Source: Nitrosomonadales bacterium (lineage in GTDB: Bacteria > Pseudomonadota > Gammaproteobacteria > Burkholderiales > Gallionellaceae). From it: a stretch of DNA of 64,000 bases. Each line of letters opens with the position of its first letter. Within the stretch, counting starts at the first letter, position 1. The stretch covers positions 41,118 through 105,117 of the forward strand of contig JACRED010000016.1 in the NCBI GenBank assembly GCA_016218415.1, in the 5' to 3' direction. The notes under the pieces were generated by a model. It did no database searches and was not told where the DNA came from. It saw only the letters and a program-made list of their open reading frames with translations. A program made the translations under genes and the position numbers. Of the stretch, positions 54,498 to 63,814 are shown one piece after another.

Positions 54498-55838
54498 ATG
54501 AAAAATATAATTCTTTCATTGGCAGGCCTGTTGGCTGCTACCGCGTTTGCCCCGCAAGCGTCGGCACTGCCGGCCTTTGCCCGCCAGACCGGCATGGAGT
54601 GCGCGGCCTGTCACCAGCAGCATTTTCCGGTGCTGAATACCTTTGGCCGTTCGTTCAAAGCCAATGGTTACACCATGATGGGATCGCAGGCCGTGGTTGA
54701 AGGCGAGCACCTGTCCATTCCGGGAACTTTGAATGCGGCGGTTCTGATCAAGATGCGCTACCAAAGCCAAACCAATGGCGGGGGCAGCACACGTGATGGT
54801 AACGGTGAAGTACTGGCCAATGGCGATGCAGCAACCGGCAGCATGTTGCAGATGGGTAACGAGTTCAGCCTGTTCTTCGGCGGCCGTGTCGCTGAAAACA
54901 TCGGATTTCTGATGGAGAACAATGTGGCAGCTCAAGCCGGTCCGTTGATCGCGGGCCTGCGTTTGCCCATCATGTTCGACGTAGCTGGCGCCAAAGTTTC
55001 GGCGATACCGTTCAGTACGGATGCCTTGGGCATTTCATATGGTTATGAATTGTCCAGCGCCGGCGTGATGCGCGCGAACCGTTGGGCTGAACTCCGCCGT
55101 GATTCTTCCGCGATTCAGTACGCGATCGCGGATGGTAACGGTTCTCATGGCAAATATGCAGGTGCAGCCGCCGGTCTGGCCTTGGTGGCGCAGAACGACA
55201 TGGGCTATATCAACTTCAGCAAATGGACGCCGAACGCCATGCCAGGCGGTAACGACGGTGGTATCGCGTCATACAGCCCGGAATCCAGCTACCTGCGTAT
55301 TGCGGTTACACCTAACGTAGCAGGCTGGGATATGGTGGGCGGTGTGGGCATGATGTCCGGATCTTCCGAATTGGCGGGTGCTGGCTTGCCTGCTGCGACC
55401 CCGGCACCTGACAGCGCATTAGTCAAGACTGAGGCAAGGTTTGCTGACTTGCAGGCGCATGGACAGGTGGCGGGCAATGACATGGGTGTGTACGTCACTT
55501 ACGCTGTAGCGCCAAATGCAACTGCTGGCGGACAGCCACAGTTGTATAACACAGGTGCCTTCGACAAGAGCGCAGTTGCGGTCGGTGTCGATTACAGCGT
55601 GATTCCACATGTATTGCATGTGGGTGGTGCCTACCGTGCAGGCAAAACGGGTAAGGCTTCACCGACAGATGCAACTGTCAGCGCAACGGACAATGCCGTC
55701 ATGCTGCAGGCGATCTATGACTTGACGCAGAACGTTGCACTGCATGTAGCCGGTTCTTCGCGTAACGGCACCAAGTATGCGGCGCCTGGAGCGGTCGGTG
55801 CAAAAGAGTACATCTTGATGTTGGAAGCTGCATGGTAA
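54498..55838 (+). CDS. Cyc2-like outer-membrane monoheme cytochrome-porin, copy 1
   Basis: The 446-residue protein has a signal peptide (cleavage near ASA|LP at residue 23), then FARQTGMECAACHQQHFP with one heme site C35-x2-C38-H39, then LNTFGRSFKANGYTMMG. The remaining 390 residues look like alternating beta strands with Gly-rich turns and end in an aromatic residue (EAAW), an outer-membrane barrel signature. This layout, heme plug plus porin, is that of Cyc2, the outer-membrane iron oxidase of neutrophilic iron oxidisers. Assignment to Cyc2 itself is an inference; it may be a sister family. Confidence 0.7.
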   Translation: MKNIILSLAGLLAATAFAPQASALPAFARQTGMECAACHQQHFPVLNTFGRSFKANGYTMMGSQAVVEGEHLSIPGTLNAAVLIKMRYQSQTNGGGSTRDGNGEVLANGDAATGSMLQMGNEFSLFFGGRVAENIGFLMENNVAAQAGPLIAGLRLPIMFDVAGAKVSAIPFSTDALGISYGYELSSAGVMRANRWAELRRDSSAIQYAIADGNGSHGKYAGAAAGLALVAQNDMGYINFSKWTPNAMPGGNDGGIASYSPESSYLRIAVTPNVAGWDMVGGVGMMSGSSELAGAGLPAATPAPDSALVKTEARFADLQAHGQVAGNDMGVYVTYAVAPNATAGGQPQLYNTGAFDKSAVAVGVDYSVIPHVLHVGGAYRAGKTGKASPTDATVSATDNAVMLQAIYDLTQNVALHVAGSSRNGTKYAAPGAVGAKEYILMLEAAW

Positions 55839-55948
55839 GCAGCAGCTTGACTGGCATTATCCTGGGACTTGGTCGTTTGCCGTTAGGATAAGTTGATCGC
55901 AACAGGGAAGCCATCGGAAGATGGGCGGCGACTCTGAAGGTGGTCAAT

Positions 55949-55982
55949 GCGAACAGGGGAGACTTCGGTCTCCCCTGTTCGC
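55949..55982. terminator. Strong hairpin after cytochrome-porin copy 1
   Basis: A perfect 15-bp stem (GCGAACAGGGGAGAC) is closed by a TTCG tetraloop. A U-tract is missing, so it may act as an mRNA-stabilising or partial terminator structure. Confidence 0.7.
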
Positions 55983-56100
55983 TTATTAGGATAAGATGCA
56001 CTAGCGCTGACACTTGCTGCACGGGAGCGGAGCAAGTCGTCTTTGCGTGGTGTGGTGTTTAGGTATAATCGCCCAGTTACTTTTCATTGAAGGAAAAAAC

Positions 56101-57411
56101 ATGAGGTTCCGAATTTTCTTTTTGGCAGGCGCATTGGCCGCAGTGGTGATGGCGCCGCAGGCGTCGGCTACGCCCGTGTTTGCGCGCCAAACCGGAATGG
56201 CTTGCTCTTCGTGCCACTTCCAGCATTTTCCGTTGCTGAACGGTTTTGGCCGAGCATTCAAGTCTGCCGGTTTCACCATGATGGGCGGACAGGCGAAAGT
56301 GGAAGGCAGTGGCCTGTCTATTCCCAGTACGCTGAATATGGCGGTAGTGACTACTGCGGGTTATGAAAAAAGCAATCAGGTTGCAGGTACCGGCCTGGTT
56401 AAAACCGCGGGCGATGGCGTGCTTTATGTTCCCAATAGCGGTGGCGAGTTGTCTTTGTTTTTCGGTGGGCGCATCAGCGAGAACGCCGGCTTTCTGGCTG
56501 AATGGAATCTGGGGAATGCCGCAAGTTCCCATAGCTCCGCCAAGATGCCGATCCAGTACGATACTTCATCCTGGTTTCCCTTTCTGCCGCCCGGAACCCG
56601 GATGGGCATCGTTCCTTTCGCCACGGACCTGGAGGGCGCATCCTATGGTTTCGAAGTGTTGAACACCGGCGCCAGCGCGGTGCATCAGATGGTTGTCGCG
56701 TCCGGAATGAACGGCGCGCACAGCGGGGCGATTTCCGCGCAGCAATACATCGCGACCAATGGCAAAGCCAAGGGTGTGGCATTTGTAGTGAGCAACACGG
56801 TGGGATTCATCAACCTGACCAAGTTTGACCAGACCGGGATTTCGGGTAGTGCGCCGGCAAATTTGGGTTCTACTTATCTGCGTGTGGCGGGGATATTCGA
56901 ACTGGCTGGATGGGATGTGGCTGCGGGTGCGCAGATGTGGAGTGGCAGTTCTACGGTTGGAGTGGCCGGGGGATTACCAGTGGCGACCGCTTCGACGAAG
57001 GCGACCGCGATCGACGGGCAGATGCAGGGCCATCTGGGTGAAATCCCGGTGGGCTTCTATGCGAGCTTTGCAACGGCGCCCAAAGACACTGCCGTTGGCA
57101 CGTTCCAGGGGAATACCTACAATCTTGCCGGCACTGCAACCAAAAGCTCCTTCAATGTTTCCAGCGAAGTCGGCGTGGTCCCCGACAAAGCCACGCTGGG
57201 TGCGGCGATGCGTTTCGGCAAGAGCGGGGATGGCAAAGCGGATAATGCGATCATGCTGACCGGTACTTACAAGCTGGCGCAGAATATGATGGCATCGTTG
57301 TCCTTTACCAGCGCGAGCGGCAGTTACTGGTTTAGCAATGCAACGCAAACGGGCACTACCGATACAATCGGAAATACTACATACACGATCAACTTATTCT
57401 CGGCGTTCTAG
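56101..57411 (+). CDS. Cyc2-like outer-membrane monoheme cytochrome-porin, copy 2
   Basis: The 436-residue paralogue of the preceding gene has the same layout: signal peptide ending ASA|TP, FARQTGMACSSCHFQHFP with heme site C35-x2-C38-H39 at identical positions, LNGFGRAFKSAGFTMMG, GGELSLFFGGRISENAGF, and a barrel-like remainder ending NLFSAF. Only the N-terminal third is strongly similar to copy 1, so the duplication is old. It has its own 262-nt upstream gap and its own terminator. Confidence 0.7.
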   Translation: MRFRIFFLAGALAAVVMAPQASATPVFARQTGMACSSCHFQHFPLLNGFGRAFKSAGFTMMGGQAKVEGSGLSIPSTLNMAVVTTAGYEKSNQVAGTGLVKTAGDGVLYVPNSGGELSLFFGGRISENAGFLAEWNLGNAASSHSSAKMPIQYDTSSWFPFLPPGTRMGIVPFATDLEGASYGFEVLNTGASAVHQMVVASGMNGAHSGAISAQQYIATNGKAKGVAFVVSNTVGFINLTKFDQTGISGSAPANLGSTYLRVAGIFELAGWDVAAGAQMWSGSSTVGVAGGLPVATASTKATAIDGQMQGHLGEIPVGFYASFATAPKDTAVGTFQGNTYNLAGTATKSSFNVSSEVGVVPDKATLGAAMRFGKSGDGKADNAIMLTGTYKLAQNMMASLSFTSASGSYWFSNATQTGTTDTIGNTTYTINLFSAF

Positions 57412-57432
57412 CCGTAGCGGGTGATTGTGAAC

Positions 57433-57457
57433 AGGGGAGCCATGGCTCCCCTTTTTT
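57433..57457 (+). terminator. Terminator after cytochrome-porin copy 2
   Basis: AGGGGAGCC and GGCTCCCCT form a perfect palindrome (57433-57452) followed by a T-tract. The preceding GAACAGGGGAG matches the stem of the hairpin after copy 1, suggesting a shared origin. Confidence 0.85.
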
Positions 57458-57542
57458 GCCTGTCGCAAGTGGAATCAAACTAGAAGCAGATATCGGGCGA
57501 TGGCGGGGTGCTGCAACCTCAACCGTGCGCGTGTGGTTAACT

Positions 57543-58472
57543 TTAGGGCTGGGTTGCCACGGGGGAGCGGGTAGCCATGATGTTTTTTGCCTCGGTCAGC
57601 AGGAATTTTTTGAACGCCAGCGCCGCGCTGGAGAGACGTTTATTGCTGCGATGCGCGACGAACCAGTGACGCAGCAGCGGGAAATGTTCGACATTGGGCA
57701 TCGCCAGTCGTCGGGTTTCCAGTTCCAGCTCGATGCTGTGCAGGGACAATATCCCCAGCCCCATACCGGCTTGCACAGCCTGTTTGATGGCTTCGTTGGT
57801 TTCCATCTCCATGCTGATGTGGGGCTGAACCTGATGTTCCGCGAAGATTCTTTCCATTGCGCTGCGGGTGCCGGATCCGCGCTCGCGGGACAGAAAATTC
57901 TCCTTGGCGAGTTGGGCGAATTTGACCCGTTTGAGTTTGGCGAGCGGATGGCCGGGTGCGGCGATGACCACCAGCGGATTATCCAGAAACGATTCCGCGC
58001 TGATGTCCATGCCGTCGGGCGGTTGACCCATGATGGCCAGGTCGGTGCTGTTGTCGGCGAGTTGCTGCAGTACCGCATCGCGGTTGGCGACCTGCAGAAT
58101 GATGTTGATATTGGGGTGGAGTTGGCAGAACTTGGCGAGCAATTGCGGGGTGAAATAGTTCGCGGTGTTGACCACCGAAATCGTGAGTTTGCCCTGCTCC
58201 AGGCCTTTCATTTCATCGAACAGGGCTTCCATTTCGGCAAGCTGTTGCGCGATGCTGCGACTGTAGTGGAACAGCTCGCGTCCCGCCTCGGTGAGGAAGA
58301 TCTTTTTGCCCATCTGTTCAAACAAAGGCAGCCCGATGTGGCCTTCCAGTTGTTTGATCTGCATGGATACCGCGGGTTGCGACAGAAATAACTCCTTGGC
58401 GGCGCGCGAGTAATTCAGGTGGCCGGCCACTTTTTCAAAAACCTGAAGCTGGCGCAAAGTAAAATTCAGCAT
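57543..58472 (-). CDS. cbbR: CbbR, LysR-type regulator of RuBisCO genes
   Basis: CbbR activates Calvin cycle genes in response to metabolites such as RuBP. The 309-residue LysR protein has the N-terminal helix-turn-helix (LRQLQVFEKVAGHLNYSRAA, then LFLSQPAVSMQIKQLEGHIG) and a ligand-binding domain starting VVNTANYFTPQLL. It is divergent from cbbM over 166 nt, the classical arrangement. Confidence 0.93.
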   Translation of the reverse strand: MLNFTLRQLQVFEKVAGHLNYSRAAKELFLSQPAVSMQIKQLEGHIGLPLFEQMGKKIFLTEAGRELFHYSRSIAQQLAEMEALFDEMKGLEQGKLTISVVNTANYFTPQLLAKFCQLHPNINIILQVANRDAVLQQLADNSTDLAIMGQPPDGMDISAESFLDNPLVVIAAPGHPLAKLKRVKFAQLAKENFLSRERGSGTRSAMERIFAEHQVQPHISMEMETNEAIKQAVQAGMGLGILSLHSIELELETRRLAMPNVEHFPLLRHWFVAHRSNKRLSSAALAFKKFLLTEAKNIMATRSPVATQP

Positions 58473-58512
58473 GATGGGAATGCTCTGTATATAAGAGTGA
58501 GCAGTATATCAA

Positions 58513-58533
58513 ACCATAAGAATTGCTTATGGT
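58513..58533. promoter_or_regulatory. Probable CbbR operator upstream of cbbM
   Basis: ACCATAAG-N5-CTTATGGT is a perfect 8-bp inverted repeat containing a LysR-type T-N11-A core (TAAG...CTTA). A partial half-site (ATTTATGG) lies at 58557-58564. The position is about 105 nt before cbbM and 40 nt before cbbR, suited to joint control of both. The cbbM -10 may be TATAGT near 58576, with a poor -35 as expected for an activator-dependent promoter. Confidence 0.75.
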
Positions 58534-58638
58534 CTTTATAAAAACAATTGACTGTTATTTATGGAGTGATTTCCCTATAGTTCGCCCCACAGCACTTGGC
58601 GAATTTATTTTTAATTGTTAATCGAGGAGAAAGTTGCA

Positions 58639-60018
58639 ATGGATCAATCCAATCGTTATGCAGATCTGAGCTTGAAAGAAGCGGATCTGATCAAGGGCGG
58701 CAAACACATTCTGGTTGCCTACAAGATGAAACCGAAAGCCGGTTACGGCTATCTGGAAGCAGCGGCACACTTTGCCGCCGAATCTTCTACAGGTACCAAC
58801 GTTGAAGTCAGCACTACCGACGAATTCACCAAAGGCGTGGACGCGCTGGTGTATTACATCGACGAAGCCACAGAAGATATGCGCATCGCCTATCCTATGG
58901 AATTGTTTGATCGCAACGTAACCGACGGCCGCATGATGATCGTTTCGGTACTGACCCTGATCATCGGTAACAACCAGGGTATGGGCGACATCGAACATGC
59001 CAAGATTCATGATTTCTACGTGCCAGAGCGCGCTATCCAGTTGTTCGACGGCCCTTCCAAGGACATCTCTGACATGTGGCGTATTCTGGGGCGTCCGGTT
59101 GTAAACGGCGGTTACATCGCCGGCACCATCATCAAGCCAAAACTGGGCCTGCGTCCGGAGCCTTTTGCCAAGGCAGCCTACCAGTTCTGGTTGGGTGGTG
59201 ACTTCATCAAGAACGATGAGCCGCAAGGCAATCAGACGTTCTGTCCGCTGAAGAAAGTGCTGCCGCTGGTGTACGATTCCATGAAGCGCGCACAGGACGA
59301 AACAGGTGAAGCCAAACTGTTCTCGATGAACATCACCGCTGACGACCACTATGAAATGTTGGCGCGTGCTGACTACGGCCTGGAAGTGTTCGGTCCGGAT
59401 GCTGACAAGCTGGCCTTCCTGGTTGACGGTTTTGTCGGCGGCCCGGGCATGATTACGACTGCGCGTCGCCAGTATCCCAACCAGTACCTGCACTATCACC
59501 GCGCGGGTCACGGCATGATCACTTCCCCGTCGGCAAAGCGTGGTTACACCGCGTTCGTGTTGTCTAAGATATCCCGTCTGCAAGGTGCTTCCGGTATCCA
59601 CGTGGGTACGATGGGCTACGGCAAGATGGAAGGCGAAAACTCCGACAAGAATATCGCCTACATGATCGAACGCGACGAGTGCCAGGGTCCGGTGTACTTC
59701 CAGAAGTGGTACGGCATGAAGCCAACCACGCCGATCATCTCCGGCGGCATGAACGCGCTGCGCCTGCCAGGCTTCTTCGAGAATCTGGGCCACGGCAACG
59801 TGATCAACACCTCGGGTGGCGGTTCTTACGGCCACATCGACAGCCCGGCAGCCGGCGCGATCTCCCTGCGTCAGTCTTACGAGTGCTGGAAGTCTGGTGC
59901 CGATCCTATCCAGTTTGCCAAGGAACACAAGGAATTCGCGCGCGCGTTCGAATCCTTCCCCGGCGATGCGGACAAGCTGTATCCAGGCTGGCGCGAAAAG
60001 CTGGGCGTACACAAGTAA
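58639..60018 (+). CDS. cbbM: CbbM, form II RuBisCO
   Basis: This is the CO2-fixing enzyme of the Calvin cycle. The 459-residue protein aligns without shift with the form II numbering: Lys166 in [12 protein letters not shown], carbamylated Lys191 with Asp193-Glu194 in [10 protein letters not shown], His287 in LHYHRAGHG, and loop 6 Lys329 in [10 protein letters not shown]. All active-site residues are intact. The ATG at 58639 follows GAGGAGA. Form II enzymes suit high CO2 and low O2. Confidence 0.98.
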   Translation: MDQSNRYADLSLKEADLIKGGKHILVAYKMKPKAGYGYLEAAAHFAAESSTGTNVEVSTTDEFTKGVDALVYYIDEATEDMRIAYPMELFDRNVTDGRMMIVSVLTLIIGNNQGMGDIEHAKIHDFYVPERAIQLFDGPSKDISDMWRILGRPVVNGGYIAGTIIKPKLGLRPEPFAKAAYQFWLGGDFIKNDEPQGNQTFCPLKKVLPLVYDSMKRAQDETGEAKLFSMNITADDHYEMLARADYGLEVFGPDADKLAFLVDGFVGGPGMITTARRQYPNQYLHYHRAGHGMITSPSAKRGYTAFVLSKISRLQGASGIHVGTMGYGKMEGENSDKNIAYMIERDECQGPVYFQKWYGMKPTTPIISGGMNALRLPGFFENLGHGNVINTSGGGSYGHIDSPAAGAISLRQSYECWKSGADPIQFAKEHKEFARAFESFPGDADKLYPGWREKLGVHK

Positions 60019-60020
60019 GC

Positions 60021-60050
60021 TCACGCTGTATCGAATCACGCTGTATCGAA
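60021..60050 (+). repeat. Perfect tandem 15-bp duplication after cbbM
   Basis: TCACGCTGTATCGAA occurs twice back to back, starting 2 nt after the cbbM stop codon. It is a recent small duplication in the untranslated region ahead of the terminator. Confidence 0.95.
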
Positions 60051-60060
60051 GCAGCAAAAC

Positions 60061-60088
60061 CGCCCCCACTCGTTGGGGGCGTTTTTTT
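60061..60088 (+). terminator. Terminator between cbbM and cbbQ
   Basis: CGCCCCCA-ctcgt-TGGGGGCG is followed by seven T. It probably lowers cbbQ-cbbO transcription relative to cbbM, fitting the much greater need for RuBisCO than for its activase. Confidence 0.88.
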
Positions 60089-60143
60089 CCGGAATCAAAG
60101 CCGTTTCATTCGCGCGGATGTGCCGCGAGTATTGGGGGATAAA

Positions 60144-60947
60144 ATGACCGATAAGGATCAATACAAAATCAAGCAGGAGCCGTTCTACCAGGCGCAGGCA
60201 GATGAGGTGGCGCTATATGAGGCGGCCTATGCGGCACGCCTGCCGGTGATGGTGAAGGGCCCGACCGGCTGCGGAAAATCGCGTTTCATCGAGTACATGG
60301 CGTGGAAGCTGAACAAACCACTGATCACCGTGGCATGCAATGAAGATATGACCGCCAGCGATCTGGTCGGCCGTTATCTGCTCGATGCCAACGGCACGCG
60401 CTGGCTGGATGGCCCGCTTACCACCGCTGCCCGTATCGGCGCGATCTGCTATCTCGATGAGATCGTCGAGGCTCGCCAAGACACCACGGTGGTGATCCAT
60501 CCGCTGACCGATCATCGTCGCACGCTGCCGCTGGACAAAAAGGGTGAGCTGATCTCTGCGCATCCCGATTTTCAGCTGGTGATCTCGTACAACCCCGGTT
60601 ACCAAAGCCTGATGAAGGATCTGAAACAATCAACCAAGCAACGCTTTACCGCTTTCGATTTTGATTATCCGACTGCCGATATCGAGGCGGATATCCTCAG
60701 CAAAGAAACCGGCATGGGCAAGGAGATGTCCGCCCAGCTGGTGAAGATCGGCCAAGCGGCGCGCAATCTCAAGGGGCATGGTTTGGATGAAGGCATCTCG
60801 ACCCGATTGCTGGTGTATGCGGCAACGCTGATCAAAGGCGGCGTGGCACCGCGCTCTGCGTGCCGTATGGCTTTGGTGCGACCGATCACCGACGATGCCG
60901 ACATACGCGCAACGCTGGATCATGCGATCGATGCTGTCTTTGCATAA
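60144..60947 (+). CDS. cbbQ: CbbQ, MoxR-type AAA+ RuBisCO activase subunit
   Basis: CbbQ hexamers with CbbO remodel inhibited RuBisCO. The 267-residue AAA+ ATPase has Walker A GPTGCGKS (39-46), Walker B AICYLDEIVEA, and VISYNPGYQSLMKDLKQSTK typical of the NorQ/CbbQ group. The ATG at 60144 follows GGGGG; a longer open frame running back into cbbM is rejected. cbbO follows after 59 nt. Confidence 0.95.
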   Translation: MTDKDQYKIKQEPFYQAQADEVALYEAAYAARLPVMVKGPTGCGKSRFIEYMAWKLNKPLITVACNEDMTASDLVGRYLLDANGTRWLDGPLTTAARIGAICYLDEIVEARQDTTVVIHPLTDHRRTLPLDKKGELISAHPDFQLVISYNPGYQSLMKDLKQSTKQRFTAFDFDYPTADIEADILSKETGMGKEMSAQLVKIGQAARNLKGHGLDEGISTRLLVYAATLIKGGVAPRSACRMALVRPITDDADIRATLDHAIDAVFA

Positions 60948-61006
60948 GCGTCTGTTACCCGCCAACGCTGGCGGGCAGTCACGTCTACAGTCCGCTCAAG
61001 GAAGTC

Positions 61007-63265
61007 ATGGAAACCGTAGCCATACCCGCTGAACTGGAAGCGTACTGGAAACAGCTGGATTGCGGTTTCCCGCGCGTCCAGCCGATCTTTGCCGATTGCA
61101 TCTGGGAGGCGCTGACCGCACTTTCAACGGATGGCGTAAACGCGTATATCGAATACGCGCGTTTTCTCGGCAAGATGGGGCGCGGCGCAGAACCTATCCT
61201 GATCTTTCTCGAGGAGTGGCCAAGTGTCGCGAGGATATTGGGTGAGGATGCATTGCCTGCAATCGCGGAGTGCATACGCAGGATGTACAAATCACCCAAC
61301 GGCAAGGCGATCACGCCGTTCCTTCAATCGCTGCCGAGCGTGGCGCGCAGGTTGCCAACCGGTCAGCAGATGCAGGAGTACCTGACTTTGGTGCTGGAGT
61401 TCATGGAGAGTACTACGGGCTCCATTCACGGTATACACCAAACCTTTGCCAGTCCGGGTTTGCCTGAATTGTTCAAGCAGGTGCCGATGCTGCTGGGCCA
61501 GTTGTCTCTGGCGGGGTTGAAAAAATGGGTGGATTACGGGGCGCGTCATTACAGCGATCATCCGGAACGGCAGATCGATTATTTCAGCCTGCAATCGGCG
61601 GACAGTCGTGCGGTATTGCAACGCGAGCGGCATGGCACGTTGCTGGCGGATAACGAACGCCAGCTGGACATGTATCTGCGCGGACTATGGCGTGAGGAAG
61701 ATCAGCTGATTCCCTATTCCAACGCGTTTGATGAGTTGCGCCAGCCGGTGCCGTATTATGACAAGCTCGGCATTCGTCTGCCGGATGTATACAACGATGC
61801 ACATGGCATATCCGGTATAGACCGTTATCGCGCGCTACTGGCCCATATGGTCGGACATCGGCGCTGGAGCACGGCGATCTTTGCCGATAATATGAGTCCG
61901 TTTCAGCGCATGGCGGTGGAGTTCTTCGAGGACAGTCGCGTGGAGTATCTGGTGATGCGCGAGTATCCAGGTTTGCGGCGTATCTTCATGGCGCTGCATC
62001 CGATTCCCGCCGAGAATGCCTGCGATCCGGAGAAAGAGTCGGGAGTGCGGCATCGCCTGACCATGATGTCGCGCGCACTGCTCGACCCGGACCATCCCTA
62101 TCAGAATCCTCATGTCATCGAATTTGCGCAGCGTTTCCATGCGTTGATGGAAGCTGGCGGTACAGGTACCCAGGAGATGGCTGAGTTGGCGATCGCTTTC
62201 GTGGCGAAGACGCGCCGTCAGAGCGACCAGCTGGCGAAGACCCATTTTAAAGATACGGTGATCGATTACCGCGATGATAACCGTCACCTGTGGAAATTCT
62301 ACGAGCAGAGCGACGACGAGGAGATGTTCGAAGAGCATCGCCAAAAGTCTGCCGACGAGGAAATCAAGGGCTTGCCGCCGCGTCATTATCGCGAGTGGGA
62401 TTACAACACCCAGAGTTACCGTCCGGATTGGGTCAGCGTCTACGAGGCGTTGCACCCCAAGGGGAATGCTGCCGACATCGACAAGTTGCTGGAGAAGCAT
62501 GCGGCATTGGCCAAGCGGCTGAAGAAAATGCTCGATCTGCTCAAGCCGCAGGATAAGGTGCGCATCCGCTACCAGGAAGAGGGCAGCGAACTTGATCTGG
62601 ATGTCGCCCTGCGTTCGCTGATCGACTACAAGAGCGGCGCCTCTCCCGATCCGCGCATCAACATGAGCCATCGCAATGACGGGCGCAACATTGCGGTAAT
62701 GGTGCTGCTGGACCTGTCGCAATCGCTCAACGAAAAAGCAGCCGGCTGCGATCAAACCATACTGGAGTTGAGCCAGGAGGCCGTGTCGTTATTGGGTTGG
62801 GCAGTCGAGAAACTGGGCGACCCGTTCGCGATCGCCGGGTTTCATTCCAACACCCGCCACGATGTGCGTTACCTGCATATCAAGGGCTATAGCGAGCACT
62901 GGGGTGATGAGGTGAAAGGCCGTCTGGCAGCGATGGAGGCCAGCTATTCGACGCGTATGGGCGCGGCGATGCGCCATGCGGCGCACTATATGGAAAAGCA
63001 GCAGGCCGATAAAAAGCTGATGCTGATCCTTACCGACGGCGAGCCGGCGGACGTGGACAGCAAGGATGGGCGTCTCTTGATCGAGGATGCACGGCAAGCC
63101 GTACAAGAGCTGGATCAGCAAGGTATCTATGCTTACTGCATCAACCTTGATCCGAAAGCGGATGAATATGTCGCGGATATCTTTGGCAAGCAATACGCCA
63201 TCATCGACCGCGTTGAATCTTTGCCTGAGCGATTGCCGCAGCTGTTTATCTCCCTGACCAAATAG
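61007..63265 (+). CDS. cbbO: CbbO, von Willebrand factor A RuBisCO activase adaptor
   Basis: CbbO is the adaptor that recognises RuBisCO and binds the CbbQ ring. The chosen ATG at 61007, preceded by AAGGAAG, gives 752 residues. The C-terminal VWA domain has the MIDAS motif DLSQS (Asp569) in VMVLLDLSQSLNE and later LTDGEPADVD. The N-terminal region is helical. The Q-O order and absence of a form I RuBisCO mark the form II-linked subtype. Confidence 0.94.
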   Translation: METVAIPAELEAYWKQLDCGFPRVQPIFADCIWEALTALSTDGVNAYIEYARFLGKMGRGAEPILIFLEEWPSVARILGEDALPAIAECIRRMYKSPNGKAITPFLQSLPSVARRLPTGQQMQEYLTLVLEFMESTTGSIHGIHQTFASPGLPELFKQVPMLLGQLSLAGLKKWVDYGARHYSDHPERQIDYFSLQSADSRAVLQRERHGTLLADNERQLDMYLRGLWREEDQLIPYSNAFDELRQPVPYYDKLGIRLPDVYNDAHGISGIDRYRALLAHMVGHRRWSTAIFADNMSPFQRMAVEFFEDSRVEYLVMREYPGLRRIFMALHPIPAENACDPEKESGVRHRLTMMSRALLDPDHPYQNPHVIEFAQRFHALMEAGGTGTQEMAELAIAFVAKTRRQSDQLAKTHFKDTVIDYRDDNRHLWKFYEQSDDEEMFEEHRQKSADEEIKGLPPRHYREWDYNTQSYRPDWVSVYEALHPKGNAADIDKLLEKHAALAKRLKKMLDLLKPQDKVRIRYQEEGSELDLDVALRSLIDYKSGASPDPRINMSHRNDGRNIAVMVLLDLSQSLNEKAAGCDQTILELSQEAVSLLGWAVEKLGDPFAIAGFHSNTRHDVRYLHIKGYSEHWGDEVKGRLAAMEASYSTRMGAAMRHAAHYMEKQQADKKLMLILTDGEPADVDSKDGRLLIEDARQAVQELDQQGIYAYCINLDPKADEYVADIFGKQYAIIDRVESLPERLPQLFISLTK

Positions 63266-63395
63266 GTTGTATGCACAATTATGCGCGACTATCTTGTTGA
63301 TGGGATGAATGGATACCAGGGACTTAAGAATGCGAAAGTTGTTATTGTTGTTATGACATGTTGCTATACAATCCGATACGAAGAGTGAATTCGGT

Positions 63396-63424
63396 TTGAC
63401 ACGAGGCTCATCAATTGGCATAAT
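63396..63424 (+). promoter_or_regulatory. Sigma-70 promoter of the tRNA-tuf operon
   Basis: TTGACA (63396-63401), 17 nt, CATAAT (63419-63424): five of six matches in the -10 and a perfect -35. Transcription should start near 63431, just before tRNA-Tyr, as expected for a strong stable-RNA promoter. Confidence 0.85.
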
Positions 63425-63438
63425 TGCGAGTTCTGTTT

Positions 63439-63524
<86 letters not shown>

Positions 63525-63602
63525 TAGAAGTTTTGTATTGGTTAGTGGATTTTTGGCTGGTGGGCACCCGCCATTTGGCGGTTGCGTTGGTTGGGGAAGC
63601 CT

Positions 63603-63676
63603 GCGGGTGTAGCTCAATGGTAGAGCAGAAGTTTTCCAAACTTACGACGAGGGTTCGATTCCCTTCACCCGCTCCA
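63603..63676 (+). tRNA. tRNA-Gly (TCC)
   Basis: 74 nt including CCA. Acceptor GCGGGTG pairs with CACCCGC; the anticodon TCC is at 63635-63637; the T-loop is TTCGATT. It lies between tRNA-Tyr and tRNA-Thr, as in many proteobacterial tuf operons. Confidence 0.97.
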
Positions 63677-63690
63677 GTTTTTGTATGCTC

Positions 63691-63765
<75 letters not shown>

Positions 63766-63814
63766 AGTTTTGTTGGTATTTATTGTTAACGTTTGACATT
63801 GATAGGGAAAAATC

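Noticed and set aside
58618..60069. 483-codon minus-strand frame opposite cbbM
   Set aside because: cbbM has every active-site residue in place; the opposite frame has no recognisable domain.
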